Program-made: the position numbers and the translations under genes
The notes under the pieces: model-generated
Databases searched by the model: none
Told to the model about the DNA's origin: nothing
The model's input: only the letters and a program-made list of their open reading frames with translations
In this document: piece after piece, positions 35,255 to 42,992 of the stretch
How the letters are laid out: the number at the start of each line of letters is the position of its first letter
Numbering within the stretch: position 1 is the first letter of the stretch
Source: Asanoa iriomotensis
Lineage (GTDB): Bacteria > Actinomycetota > Actinomycetes > Mycobacteriales > Micromonosporaceae
Direction of reading: 5' to 3'
Length of the DNA stretch: 64,000 nt
Assembly (NCBI RefSeq): GCF_016862515.1
Contig: NZ_BONC01000020.1
Span: forward strand, 1-64,000

Positions 35255-36622
35255 ATGAACCGTCGCGTCCTGTTATCGATCGCCACCGCAACCATCACCG
35301 TCGCGGCCGTCGCCACGGCGGTCACGGCCAACGCCTCCGTGCCGGCCACGCCCTCGGGCTGGACCCTGGCCTGGAGCGACGACTTCAACGGCTCCGCCAA
35401 CACCCTGCCCTCGTCCAGCAACTGGATCATCGACACCGGCACCAGCTACCCGGGCGGGCCCGCCAACTGGGGCACCGGCGAGATCCAGAGCTACACCAAC
35501 AGCACGTCCAACGTGAGCCTCGACGGCTCCGGCAACCTGCGGATCACCCCGATCCGCAACGGATCCGGGCAGTGGACCTCGGCCCGGATCGAGACCCAGC
35601 GCAGCAACTTCAAGGCGCCGTCCGGCGGTGTGCTGCGGATCGAGGGCCGGATCCAGATGCCCAACGTGACCGGGGCGCAGGCGGCCGGCTACTGGCCCGC
35701 GTTCTGGGCGCTCGGCGCGCCGTTCCGGGGCAACTACTGGAACTGGCCGGGCATCGGCGAGTTCGACATCATGGAGAACGTCAACGGGATCAACTCCGTC
35801 TGGGGCGTGCTCCACTGTGGAGTCGCTCCCGGCGGGCCGTGCAACGAGTTCAACGGCATCGGCGCCTCGCGGGCCTGCCCGGGATCGTCGTGCCAGTCGG
35901 CGTTCCACACCTACCGGTTCGAGTGGGACGCGAGCGTGAGCCCGCAACAGCTGCGCTGGTACGTGGACGGCGCGCTCTACCACACCGTCACGCAGTCGCA
36001 GATCGGCGAGCCGCACTGGACCAACATGACCAGCCACGCCGGCTACTTCATCCTGCTCAACGTCGCGATGGGGGGCGCGTTCCCCAACGGCGTGGCCGGC
36101 TCGGCCACCCCGACCGCTTCCACGGTCTCCGGCCGGCCGATGCTCGTCGACTACGTCGCCGTGTGGACCCGCGGTGGTGGCGGCGTCCCGACCGACCCGC
36201 CGCCGACCGGTGGCGGTGGCTCCGCGTACAGCCAGATCCAGGCCGAGTCGTTCAACGCACAGAGCGGCGTGATCGTCGAGGCGTGCAGCGAGGGCGGCCA
36301 GAACATCGGCGCGATCCGCAACGGCGACTGGGTCCAGTTCAACAACATCAACTTCGGCTCGACCCCGGCCCGGGACTTCGTCGCCCGCGTCGCGTCGGGC
36401 GCCGCCGGCGGCGTCAGCGGCCTGGTCGAGGTGCGCCTCGACAGCCGCAGCAACGCCCCGATCGGCAGCTTCGCCCTGGCCAACACCGGCGGCTGGCAGA
36501 GCTGGCGGTCCGTGCCCGGCAACATCACCCCGACCACGGGCACGCACACGGTCTTCTTGACCTTCACCAGCGGCCAACCCAACGACTTCGTCAACGTCAA
36601 CTGGTTCCAGTTCCGAACCTAG
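35255..36622 (+). CDS. Secreted GH16 endo-beta-1,3-glucanase with C-terminal CBM6
   Basis: 455 residues from ATG with GAGAGG upstream. Signal peptide about 1-28 ends in TANAS. The GH16 domain covers about 30-305 with the catalytic signature GEFDIMEN (Glu169, Asp171, Glu174). After a Gly/Pro linker (GGGVPTDPPPTGGGG) comes a CBM6-type module (about 325-455: YSQIQAESFNAQSG ... VNVNWFQF). It would cut laminarin-type beta-1,3-glucans of fungal walls. It lies behind a CebR-like palindrome and ahead of two chitinases, forming a mycolytic or polysaccharide-degrading cluster. Confidence 0.95.
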   Translation: MNRRVLLSIATATITVAAVATAVTANASVPATPSGWTLAWSDDFNGSANTLPSSSNWIIDTGTSYPGGPANWGTGEIQSYTNSTSNVSLDGSGNLRITPIRNGSGQWTSARIETQRSNFKAPSGGVLRIEGRIQMPNVTGAQAAGYWPAFWALGAPFRGNYWNWPGIGEFDIMENVNGINSVWGVLHCGVAPGGPCNEFNGIGASRACPGSSCQSAFHTYRFEWDASVSPQQLRWYVDGALYHTVTQSQIGEPHWTNMTSHAGYFILLNVAMGGAFPNGVAGSATPTASTVSGRPMLVDYVAVWTRGGGGVPTDPPPTGGGGSAYSQIQAESFNAQSGVIVEACSEGGQNIGAIRNGDWVQFNNINFGSTPARDFVARVASGAAGGVSGLVEVRLDSRSNAPIGSFALANTGGWQSWRSVPGNITPTTGTHTVFLTFTSGQPNDFVNVNWFQFRT

Positions 36623-36625
36623 GTA

Positions 36626-36656
36626 TTGACAAGTATCTGTAAACAGTCTTAATAAT
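36626..36656 (+). promoter_or_regulatory. Candidate promoter of the first chitinase gene
   Basis: A consensus TTGACA (36626-36631) is followed by an unusually AT-rich stretch with AATAAT at 36651-36656 (19-bp spacing; TAATAA at 18 bp is an alternative). Between them is CTGTAAACAG, a short inverted repeat that may bind a regulator. Confidence 0.45.
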
Positions 36657-36697
36657 TGGCCATCTATCGATGTAAGCGCGGGCCTGGGGAGGACTTC

Positions 36698-38548
36698 ATG
36701 CGCTTGCGGACCCTGATGGTCACCGCGGCGGTCACCCTGCTCGGTGGGGTGGCCGCCGTCGTGGGTGCGACGCCCGCGATGGCCGCCGGACCGACCGCCA
36801 CCTTCGTCAAGACCTCCGACTGGGGCACTGGTTGGGAGGGGAAATACACGATCACCAACGGCGGCACGACCACCATGAACGGGTGGACGGTCGCCTTCGA
36901 CCTACCGTCGGGCGCCTCGGTGAGCAGCTTCTGGGACGCGGACATGACCCGCTCCGGGCAGCGCTTCAGCTTCACCAACAAGTCGTGGAACGGCACGCTC
37001 GCGCCGGGCGGCACCGCCTCGTTCGGGCTGATCGGCGCCGGTGCCGGGTCGCCGGCCAACTGCACGCTCAACGGCGCGTCCTGCGGCGGCACGACCGACC
37101 CCGGCACGCAGCCACCGGGCACGCCGGGCGCGCCCAGCGTCACCGGCGTGACCCAGACCAGCATCTCGCTGGCCTGGGGTGCGAGCAGCGGCACCGTCAC
37201 CGGCTACCGCGTCTACGAGGGCAGCACGCTGCGCGCGACCGTGACCGGCACCTCCGCCACGATCGGCGGGCTGACCGCGAACACCACGCACACCTACACG
37301 GTCGCCGCCTACAACACCGCGGGTGAGTCGGCCCGCAGCGCCGCCGTCACCGGCACGACCAGCGGCGGCACCGGGCCGCAGGTGCCCGGCACGCCCGGCA
37401 ACGTGCGGGTCACCGGCACCACGGGCAGCGCGATCTCACTGGCCTGGAACGCGTCGAGCGGGACCGTCACCGGCTACCGGGTCTACGAGGGCACGACCGT
37501 GCGCGCCACCGTCACCGGCACGACCGCAACGATCAGCGGGCTGCCGGCGTGCGCGTCCCGGACGTACACCGTCGCCGCGTACAACACCGCCGGCGAGTCG
37601 GCCCGCAGCGCGGCCGTCAGCGGCACCACCACCGGTTGTTCCACGGGACCGCTGCCGGCGCACTTCCTGACCGGCTACTGGCACAACTTCGTCAACCCGG
37701 CCGTCGAGTTGCGGCTGCGGGACACGCCGGCGGCGTACGACCTGATCGCGGTTGCCTTCGCCGAGGCCACCAGCACGCCTGGCGCCGTCACGTTCGCCGT
37801 CGACCCGGGGCTGGCCTCGGCGCTCGGTGGCTACTCCGACGCCGACTTCCGCTCCGACATCGCCACGCTGCACTCGCGGGGCAAGAAGGTGATCCTGTCG
37901 GTCGGCGGTGAGGCGGGCCGGGTCGCCGTCAACGACGCGACCAGCGCCACCAACTTCAGCAACTCGATGTTCAACCTCATCCAGTCGTACGGCTTCGACG
38001 GCGTCGACATCGACCTGGAGAACGGCCTCAACCCGACCTTCATGGCCCAGGCGCTGCGCAGCCTCCGCAGCCGGGTCGGCGCCAACCTGATCATCACGAT
38101 GGCGCCGCAGACGATCGACATGCAGAACCCCACGGTGTCCTACTTCAAGCTGGCGTTGGACATCCGCGACATCCTGACCGTCGTACACACCCAGTTCTAC
38201 AACTCCGGCTCGATGCTCGGCTGCGACCAGTCGTTCGCGTACAGCCAGGGGACGGTCAACTTCATGACCGCGCTCGCCTGCATCCAGCTGGAGGCCGGGC
38301 TGCGGCCCGACCAGGTCGCCCTCGGCCTGCCCGCGGGCCCCGGCGCCGCCGGCGGTGGCGTCGTCTCGCCGAGCCTGGTCAACCAGGCGCTGGACTGCCT
38401 GGCCCGCGGCACCAACTGCGGCAGCTTCCGCCCGCCGCGCACCTACCCGGGCATCCGCGGCGCGATGACCTGGTCGATCAACTGGGACGTGAGCAACGGC
38501 AACCAGTTCGCCAACACCGTCGACCCGCACCTGTCCACCCTGCCGTGA
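36698..38548 (+). CDS. Secreted modular chitinase: CBM2 - FnIII - FnIII - GH18
   Basis: 616 residues from ATG with GGGAGG upstream. Signal peptide about 1-30, then CBM2 (about 31-125: TATFVKTSDWGTGWEGKYTI ... SWNGTLAPGG) and two fibronectin III modules (about 138-225 and 232-322). The GH18 catalytic domain runs from about 335 to the end, with the active-site motif DGVDIDLE (Asp434 to Glu441). The two FnIII modules are close relatives (both carry TGYRVYEG and YTVAAYNTAGESARSAAV). It would hydrolyse crystalline chitin outside the cell. A hairpin ends the transcript. Confidence 0.96.
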   Translation: MRLRTLMVTAAVTLLGGVAAVVGATPAMAAGPTATFVKTSDWGTGWEGKYTITNGGTTTMNGWTVAFDLPSGASVSSFWDADMTRSGQRFSFTNKSWNGTLAPGGTASFGLIGAGAGSPANCTLNGASCGGTTDPGTQPPGTPGAPSVTGVTQTSISLAWGASSGTVTGYRVYEGSTLRATVTGTSATIGGLTANTTHTYTVAAYNTAGESARSAAVTGTTSGGTGPQVPGTPGNVRVTGTTGSAISLAWNASSGTVTGYRVYEGTTVRATVTGTTATISGLPACASRTYTVAAYNTAGESARSAAVSGTTTGCSTGPLPAHFLTGYWHNFVNPAVELRLRDTPAAYDLIAVAFAEATSTPGAVTFAVDPGLASALGGYSDADFRSDIATLHSRGKKVILSVGGEAGRVAVNDATSATNFSNSMFNLIQSYGFDGVDIDLENGLNPTFMAQALRSLRSRVGANLIITMAPQTIDMQNPTVSYFKLALDIRDILTVVHTQFYNSGSMLGCDQSFAYSQGTVNFMTALACIQLEAGLRPDQVALGLPAGPGAAGGGVVSPSLVNQALDCLARGTNCGSFRPPRTYPGIRGAMTWSINWDVSNGNQFANTVDPHLSTLP

Positions 38549-38550
38549 AA

Positions 38551-38596
38551 GGAACGGACCGTTGTTAACGCTTTCCGCATAACAACGGTCCGTTCC
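38551..38596 (+). terminator. 17-bp hairpin terminator sharing GGAACGGACCGTT with the 17113 element
   Basis: Arms 38551-38567 and 38580-38596 are perfectly complementary with a 12-nt loop. It begins 2 nt after the chitinase stop. The outer 13 nt are the same motif as in the hairpin at 17113, and both are preceded by GAAA. Confidence 0.82.
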
Positions 38597-38634
38597 AATC
38601 GCTCTCCCGTCCCCGAGCACGGTTGGAGATCTCC

Positions 38635-40188
38635 GTGAAACTCATCAGCAGAACGGCCGTCACCGCCGGCCTGGCCGCGGCTGCCATGGTGGTCGGCATA
38701 GCCGTCGCACCAGCCGCCTCCGCGGCCACCGCGGCCTTCGTCCGCACCGCGAGCTGGGGTTCCGGCTACGAGGCCAAGTTCACCGTCACCAACAACACGT
38801 CCTCGACCATCACCTCCTGGAACGTCGTGTTCGACCTGCCGAGCGGCACGTCGATCAGTTCCTTCTGGGACGCCGACATGACCCGGTCGGGTCAGCGGTT
38901 CACGTTCGTCAACAAGTCGTGGAACGGCACGCTCGGCCCGAACGGCACGGCCAGCTTCGGGTTCATCGCGGCCGGCAACGGCGACCCGACCAACTGCACG
39001 GTCAACGGCTCGTCCTGTGCGGGCGGGCCGCCGCCGAACCCGGGCACACCCGCGACGCCCGGCAACGTGCGGGTCACCGGCACGACCGCCAACTCCATCT
39101 CCGTCGCCTGGAACGCCTCGACCGGGGCCACGGGCTATCGGGTCTACGAGGGTACGACCGTGCGCGCCACGGTGACCGGCACCAGCGCGACGATCGGCGG
39201 GCTGCCGGCCTGCACCTCGCGGTCCTACACGGTCGCGGCATACAACGCGCAGGGTGAGTCGGCCAAGTCCGGTGCGGTGTCGGGCACGACCACCGGCTGC
39301 ACCGGCGGCGGGGGCGCGATGAGCGCGGCGCCGTACATCTATTCCTGGGGCAACGTGCCCAACCTGAACACCGTGATGTCGGCGACCGGCATCAAGTGGT
39401 TCACGAAGGCGTTCGTGCTCTCGGGCGGCGGCTGCACCCCGGCGTGGGACGGCAACCGGCCGATCAACAGCGCCGGCGACGCGCAGCAGATCGCGTCGAT
39501 CCGGGCCGCGGGCGGCGACATCATCCCGTCGGTGGGCGGCTGGAGCGGCAACAAGCTGGGCCCGAACTGCTCCTCGGCGTCCGCGCTGGCCGGTGCGCTG
39601 CAGCAGGTCATCAACGCGTACAACCTCAAGGCCATCGATCTCGACGTGGAGAACACGGACGAGTTCGAGAGTGAGGTCGTGCAGGACCGGATCCTCGGCG
39701 CGCTGAAGATCCTCAAGCAGAACAACCCGAGCCTGAAGACGATCGTGACGATCCCGACCGCGGTTTCGGGGCCGTCCTGGTGGGGCACCCGCCTGATCAA
39801 CCAGGGCGCCGCGCTGCAGGCCAATGTGGACGTCTGGACCATCATGCCGTTCAACTTCGGCGGCGGTGCCGACATGTACGCGTCGACCGTCAGCTCCGCG
39901 GAGGGGTTGCGCAACGCGTTGAAGACGGCGTTCGGTTGGTCGGACGCGACCGCGTACGCCCACATGGGCATCTCGGGCATGAACGGCCGGTCCGACCAGA
40001 ACGAGATCACGACGACCGCGCAGTGGACCTCGATCCGCGACTGGGCGAAGGCCCGCGGCCTGGCCCGGCTGGCCTTCTGGTCGGTCAACCGCGACCGCGG
40101 CTGCGCGGGCGGCCCGCTCAGCTCGGACTGCTCGAGCATCGCCCAACCCGACTGGGAGTTCACCCGCATCACGGCCCAGTTCAGCTGA
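38635..40188 (+). CDS. Secreted modular chitinase: CBM2 - FnIII - GH18
   Basis: 517 residues from GTG with GGAG 7 nt upstream. Signal peptide about 1-31 (ends ASAA), CBM2 (about 32-128), one FnIII (about 138-225) and a GH18 domain of a different subtype from its neighbour. The catalytic segment is AIDLDVEN with Glu339; the first Asp of the DxxDxDxE motif is replaced by Lys, while the two central Asp and the acid Glu are kept. The CBM2 and FnIII modules are nearly the same as in the upstream chitinase, so binding modules were duplicated but catalytic domains differ. It probably complements the upstream enzyme on chitin. Confidence 0.94.
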   Translation: MKLISRTAVTAGLAAAAMVVGIAVAPAASAATAAFVRTASWGSGYEAKFTVTNNTSSTITSWNVVFDLPSGTSISSFWDADMTRSGQRFTFVNKSWNGTLGPNGTASFGFIAAGNGDPTNCTVNGSSCAGGPPPNPGTPATPGNVRVTGTTANSISVAWNASTGATGYRVYEGTTVRATVTGTSATIGGLPACTSRSYTVAAYNAQGESAKSGAVSGTTTGCTGGGGAMSAAPYIYSWGNVPNLNTVMSATGIKWFTKAFVLSGGGCTPAWDGNRPINSAGDAQQIASIRAAGGDIIPSVGGWSGNKLGPNCSSASALAGALQQVINAYNLKAIDLDVENTDEFESEVVQDRILGALKILKQNNPSLKTIVTIPTAVSGPSWWGTRLINQGAALQANVDVWTIMPFNFGGGADMYASTVSSAEGLRNALKTAFGWSDATAYAHMGISGMNGRSDQNEITTTAQWTSIRDWAKARGLARLAFWSVNRDRGCAGGPLSSDCSSIAQPDWEFTRITAQFS

Positions 40189-40202
40189 CGTTCCCGATCC
40201 AT

Positions 40203-40246
40203 CCGCCGCCACTCCCGTCCGGGGGTGGCGGCGGCTCTTTTCTTCA
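40203..40246 (+). terminator. Intrinsic terminator after the second chitinase
   Basis: Arms 40203-40212 and 40225-40234 (CCGCCGCCAC / GTGGCGGCGG) extend inward by a T-G wobble and CCCG/CGGG. They are followed by a T-rich tail, CTCTTTTCTT, at 40235-40244. Confidence 0.93.
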
Positions 40247-40684
40247 GCCCAGTTGCTCGGCCAGCCCCACGACGATCCCCTCGGGCCCGCGGACGTAGCA
40301 AAGCCGGTAGACGTCCTCGTACCGCGCGATCTCGCCGACGAGACTGGCGCCGTGGGCGACCAGCCGGGCGACGGTGTCGTCGATGTCGTCGACGGCGAAC
40401 ATGACCCGCCGGATGCCCAACGTGTTGGCCGGCGCGTCCTTGGGCTCCGGGCTGATCGCCTTCGGCGCGTGGAACATCGCCAGCTCGATCCGGCCGTTGC
40501 CGTCGGGCGTACGCAGCATCGCGACGTCCTGCCGGACGTCCTGGATCCCGATGACCTGCTCCACCCACGGTCCTTCGATCGGCCCCTTGCCTTCCAGCAC
40601 CATGCCGAGCTCGACGAAGAACGCGATCACCGCGTCCAGGTCGTCGACGACGATGAGGACGTTGTCCATCCGTTGGATCGTCAC
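40244..40684 (-). CDS. VOC family protein (glyoxalase/bleomycin-resistance fold)
   Basis: 146 residues with the paired beta-alpha-beta-beta-beta modules of the VOC superfamily: DNVLIVVDDLDAVIAFFVELGMVLEG at the N-terminus and RRVMFAVDDIDDTVARLVAHGASLVGEI in the second half. The C-terminal YVRGPEGIVVGLAEQLG is typical. Metal ligands cannot be assigned confidently. The reaction is unknown. Confidence 0.88.
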   Translation of the reverse strand: MTIQRMDNVLIVVDDLDAVIAFFVELGMVLEGKGPIEGPWVEQVIGIQDVRQDVAMLRTPDGNGRIELAMFHAPKAISPEPKDAPANTLGIRRVMFAVDDIDDTVARLVAHGASLVGEIARYEDVYRLCYVRGPEGIVVGLAEQLG

Positions 40685-40802
40685 GTCGCGCCTCCTCTTG
40701 TTCTGTCCTGGGACGGAGTCGCCGGCACAGCTTCGACGTCACCCGTCCCGGATGTGGCCGAGGCCACATCGATCCTCTCTGCTTTGCGCGCACCATTGGG
40801 CC

Positions 40803-41096
40803 ATGACCGCTTACTGGATCAACACGTTCACCGCCATCCACGACGAGGCCAAGCTCGCGCGCTACATCGAGCTGGCCGGCCCGGCGATGCGGGCGGCAGG
40901 CGGCGAGTTCCTCGCCCGCGGCAACCCGGTGCACGTGCTGGAGGGGTCGGCGGCCCTGCGCACCACGGTCATCCGCTTCGCCAGCGCCGACGCGGCGGTC
41001 GCGGCGTACCACAGCCCGGGCTACCAGGAAGCCCTCGCCGCGCTCGGCGACGGCGCGGAACGCGACATCCGCATCCTCAACGGCGTGGAGGGGTGA
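40803..41096 (+). CDS. DUF1330 domain-containing protein
   Basis: 97 residues from ATG at 40803. The ferredoxin-like dimeric alpha+beta barrel of DUF1330 is indicated by TAYWINTFTAIHDEAKLARYIELAGPAM, LARGNPVHVLEG and FASADAAVAAYHSPGYQEAL. The family has no established function. Monocistronic. Confidence 0.87.
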   Translation: MTAYWINTFTAIHDEAKLARYIELAGPAMRAAGGEFLARGNPVHVLEGSAALRTTVIRFASADAAVAAYHSPGYQEALAALGDGAERDIRILNGVEG

Positions 41097-41465
41097 GGAC
41101 TCGCGCGCCGTTCCACGTCTCCGTCTGAGACGGCTCCCCCGCGACGGATCCCCCGGGCCGCGGTCGCCGTGGTAGCTCTCGCGCAGCCGCCGCAGCAACA
41201 CGGCTCCGTCGTCCACAACCCATCCGTCTTGGAGCACGGCTCGAGCGCCCGGTTCGGTGATGTCGTCGGTTATGAGGCGGCCGTCAACGGCCGCGGGTTA
41301 CCCGATCTCGATCTCGGCTCGCCCGATGTCCGTAGCCTGCTGCGCCGCGGAGTGGCGTTCGGTTGGCTCGCGCTCGACCGGCTCCGGGCCACCGAGTTGC
41401 CGCAGGCGGTTGTCGCTTACGTCAGTGCCGCCCCGATGCTGTGCCGGATCGCTGAGGCGGGGAAG
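41097..41465. other. 369-bp region without a confident gene; coding-like remnant possible
   Basis: No convincing complete gene. A plus-strand frame from about 41169 reads through residues like LPDLDLGSPDVRSLLRRGVAF with G/C-biased third positions, but it continues antisense into the IMPase gene until 41906. That makes it an unlikely intact gene. It may be the remnant of a gene cut by rearrangement. No tRNA, hairpin terminator or IS end was seen. Confidence 0.35.
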
Positions 41466-42245
41466 TCATATCCGCCCCTGTTTGCGGGTCAGCCGGAGCA
41501 GCGTCTCGTGGGTTTCCGCGTCCGCGGCGACGATCAGGCCGCCGATGCCCGTGTCGAGTGGCTGGCCGTCCAGGCCCGTGATGATGCAGCCCGCCGCCTC
41601 GCAGATGGCCAAGCCCGCCGCGAAGTGGACGCTTTCCCGTTGGTAGCCGTCCGTGACGTAGGCCGCGCGGCGGCCGGCCGCCACCCACGTCACCGCCAGC
41701 GTCGTCGACAGGACGCGGGGGCCGAACTCCGACTGGAACTCGGGATCCGCGAGCAGCGTCGTCGCCAGGAAGTCAGGGGCGTTCGGGAACGGTGGGTCCA
41801 GGTTCACGTCGACCAGGCGGGACCCCGCGGACGGCACGAGCGCGGCATCGACCCCGTCGCGGCGGACCCACGACGTCGTGCCGTCCGTCCAGAAGATCTC
41901 GTGTGACAGCGGGTCCGCGGCCGCCGCGACGCCGCCCAGGGCCACGTTGACCGCGACCAGGGGCGTCTCGACAGCGAAGTTCAGGGTGCCGCAGAGTGGA
42001 TCCACCAGCCACACCCGCGACGCCGCAGGGCCACCGCGGCCCGACTCCTCGCCCACGAAGGCGTCCGCCGGGCGGTGTGCGCGGATCACCGCCAGGATCG
42101 CCCGTTCGGCCTCCAGGTCCGCGGTCGTGGCGAAGTCTCGGGGAGACTTCGCGAAATGCTCGACCTCGGAGCCGTAGTAGCGGCGGACCACCTCCGCGCC
42201 TGCCGCGGCCGCCGCTACCGCTACCTCCGCGTCGGTCAGGATCAT
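41466..42245 (-). CDS. Inositol monophosphatase-family protein with altered metal ligands
   Basis: 259 residues from ATG at 42245. The overall IMPase/SuhB fold is clear: FVGEESG (Glu66/67), WLVDPLCGTLNFA, and GLAICEAAGCIITGLDGQPLD. However, the canonical DPxDGTxNF is DPLCGTLNF here, so the second metal-binding Asp is Cys85. The late WDxAAG motif is VHFAAG, with His207 in place of the Asp. The first Asp82 and the Glu pair are kept. It may use fewer metals, act on another phosphate ester, or be regulatory. DedA lies 17 nt upstream on the same strand. Confidence 0.85.
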   Translation of the reverse strand: MILTDAEVAVAAAAAGAEVVRRYYGSEVEHFAKSPRDFATTADLEAERAILAVIRAHRPADAFVGEESGRGGPAASRVWLVDPLCGTLNFAVETPLVAVNVALGGVAAAADPLSHEIFWTDGTTSWVRRDGVDAALVPSAGSRLVDVNLDPPFPNAPDFLATTLLADPEFQSEFGPRVLSTTLAVTWVAAGRRAAYVTDGYQRESVHFAAGLAICEAAGCIITGLDGQPLDTGIGGLIVAADAETHETLLRLTRKQGRI

Positions 42246-42262
42246 GGGCGACAGCGTAGGTG

Positions 42263-42919
42263 TCAGCGGGTCAGTGCGCGTGCCCGCCGGCGCTTGCGGA
42301 CCTTCTTGCGCACCCACAGCCCGACCATCACCGCGATCAGCGCGAAGATGGCGTAGTCGAACCACTGCGCGTACTGGTCGACCAGGTGCCACCGCGAGCC
42401 CAGCGCGAAACCCGCCCCCACGAACAGCGTGTTCCACACCCCGCTGCCGATCGCCGTGTAGAGCACGAAGCGGCCCAGCGGCATCTCGTTGGCGCCCGCC
42501 GGGATCGAGACCAGGCTGCGCACCACCGGCACGCACCGTCCGAAGAGGACCGCCGCGTTCTCGTGCCGCTCGAACCACCGGTCGGCCTTCTCCAGGTCCT
42601 CGGTGTCGACCAGCGGGATGTGGTCCAGCCAGCGCTTCAGGCGGTCCTCGCCCAGGCTGCGGCCGAGCCAGTAGAGGATCAACGCACCGACCACCGCGCC
42701 GGTGGTCGCGGCGACGATCACCAGGGGGAAGCTCATCCGGCCCTGGTTGGCGAGGAAGCCGCCCAAGGTCAGCACGATCTCGCTGGGGATGGGCGGCACC
42801 AGGTTCTCCAGCGCGACCAACAGGCCGACGCCGACGGTGCCCAGGGAGTCGATCACCCCGGCTACCCATCCGGTCAGTCCACCTAGATCGCGGGGGTCGC
42901 CTTCAGCGGCCAGCGCCAT
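42263..42919 (-). CDS. DedA family membrane protein
   Basis: 218 residues. VTT/SNARE-associated DedA fold: NLVPPIPSEIVLTLGGFLA near the N-terminus and GRCVPVVRSLVSIPAGANEMPLGRFVLYTAIGSGVWN in the middle, with the conserved Glu and Arg residues. Four to five helices plus a re-entrant loop; the basic tail KKVRKRRR is cytoplasmic. DedA proteins flip or transport phospholipids such as undecaprenyl phosphate and support envelope homeostasis. Followed by the IMPase-like gene. Confidence 0.94.
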   Translation of the reverse strand: MALAAEGDPRDLGGLTGWVAGVIDSLGTVGVGLLVALENLVPPIPSEIVLTLGGFLANQGRMSFPLVIVAATTGAVVGALILYWLGRSLGEDRLKRWLDHIPLVDTEDLEKADRWFERHENAAVLFGRCVPVVRSLVSIPAGANEMPLGRFVLYTAIGSGVWNTLFVGAGFALGSRWHLVDQYAQWFDYAIFALIAVMVGLWVRKKVRKRRRARALTR

Positions 42920-42992
42920 TCCTCACAGCTCCTCACGGATTATCGGACGGGTTGTGCATTCCTACCCGAAGAAGCTGAAAGCATGCTGATGA

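Noticed and set aside
34452-36646. Near-identical words GTATCTGTAARCAG at 34452 and 36633
   Set aside because: 14 nt with one mismatch is expected by chance many times in 64 kb; no further similarity around them.
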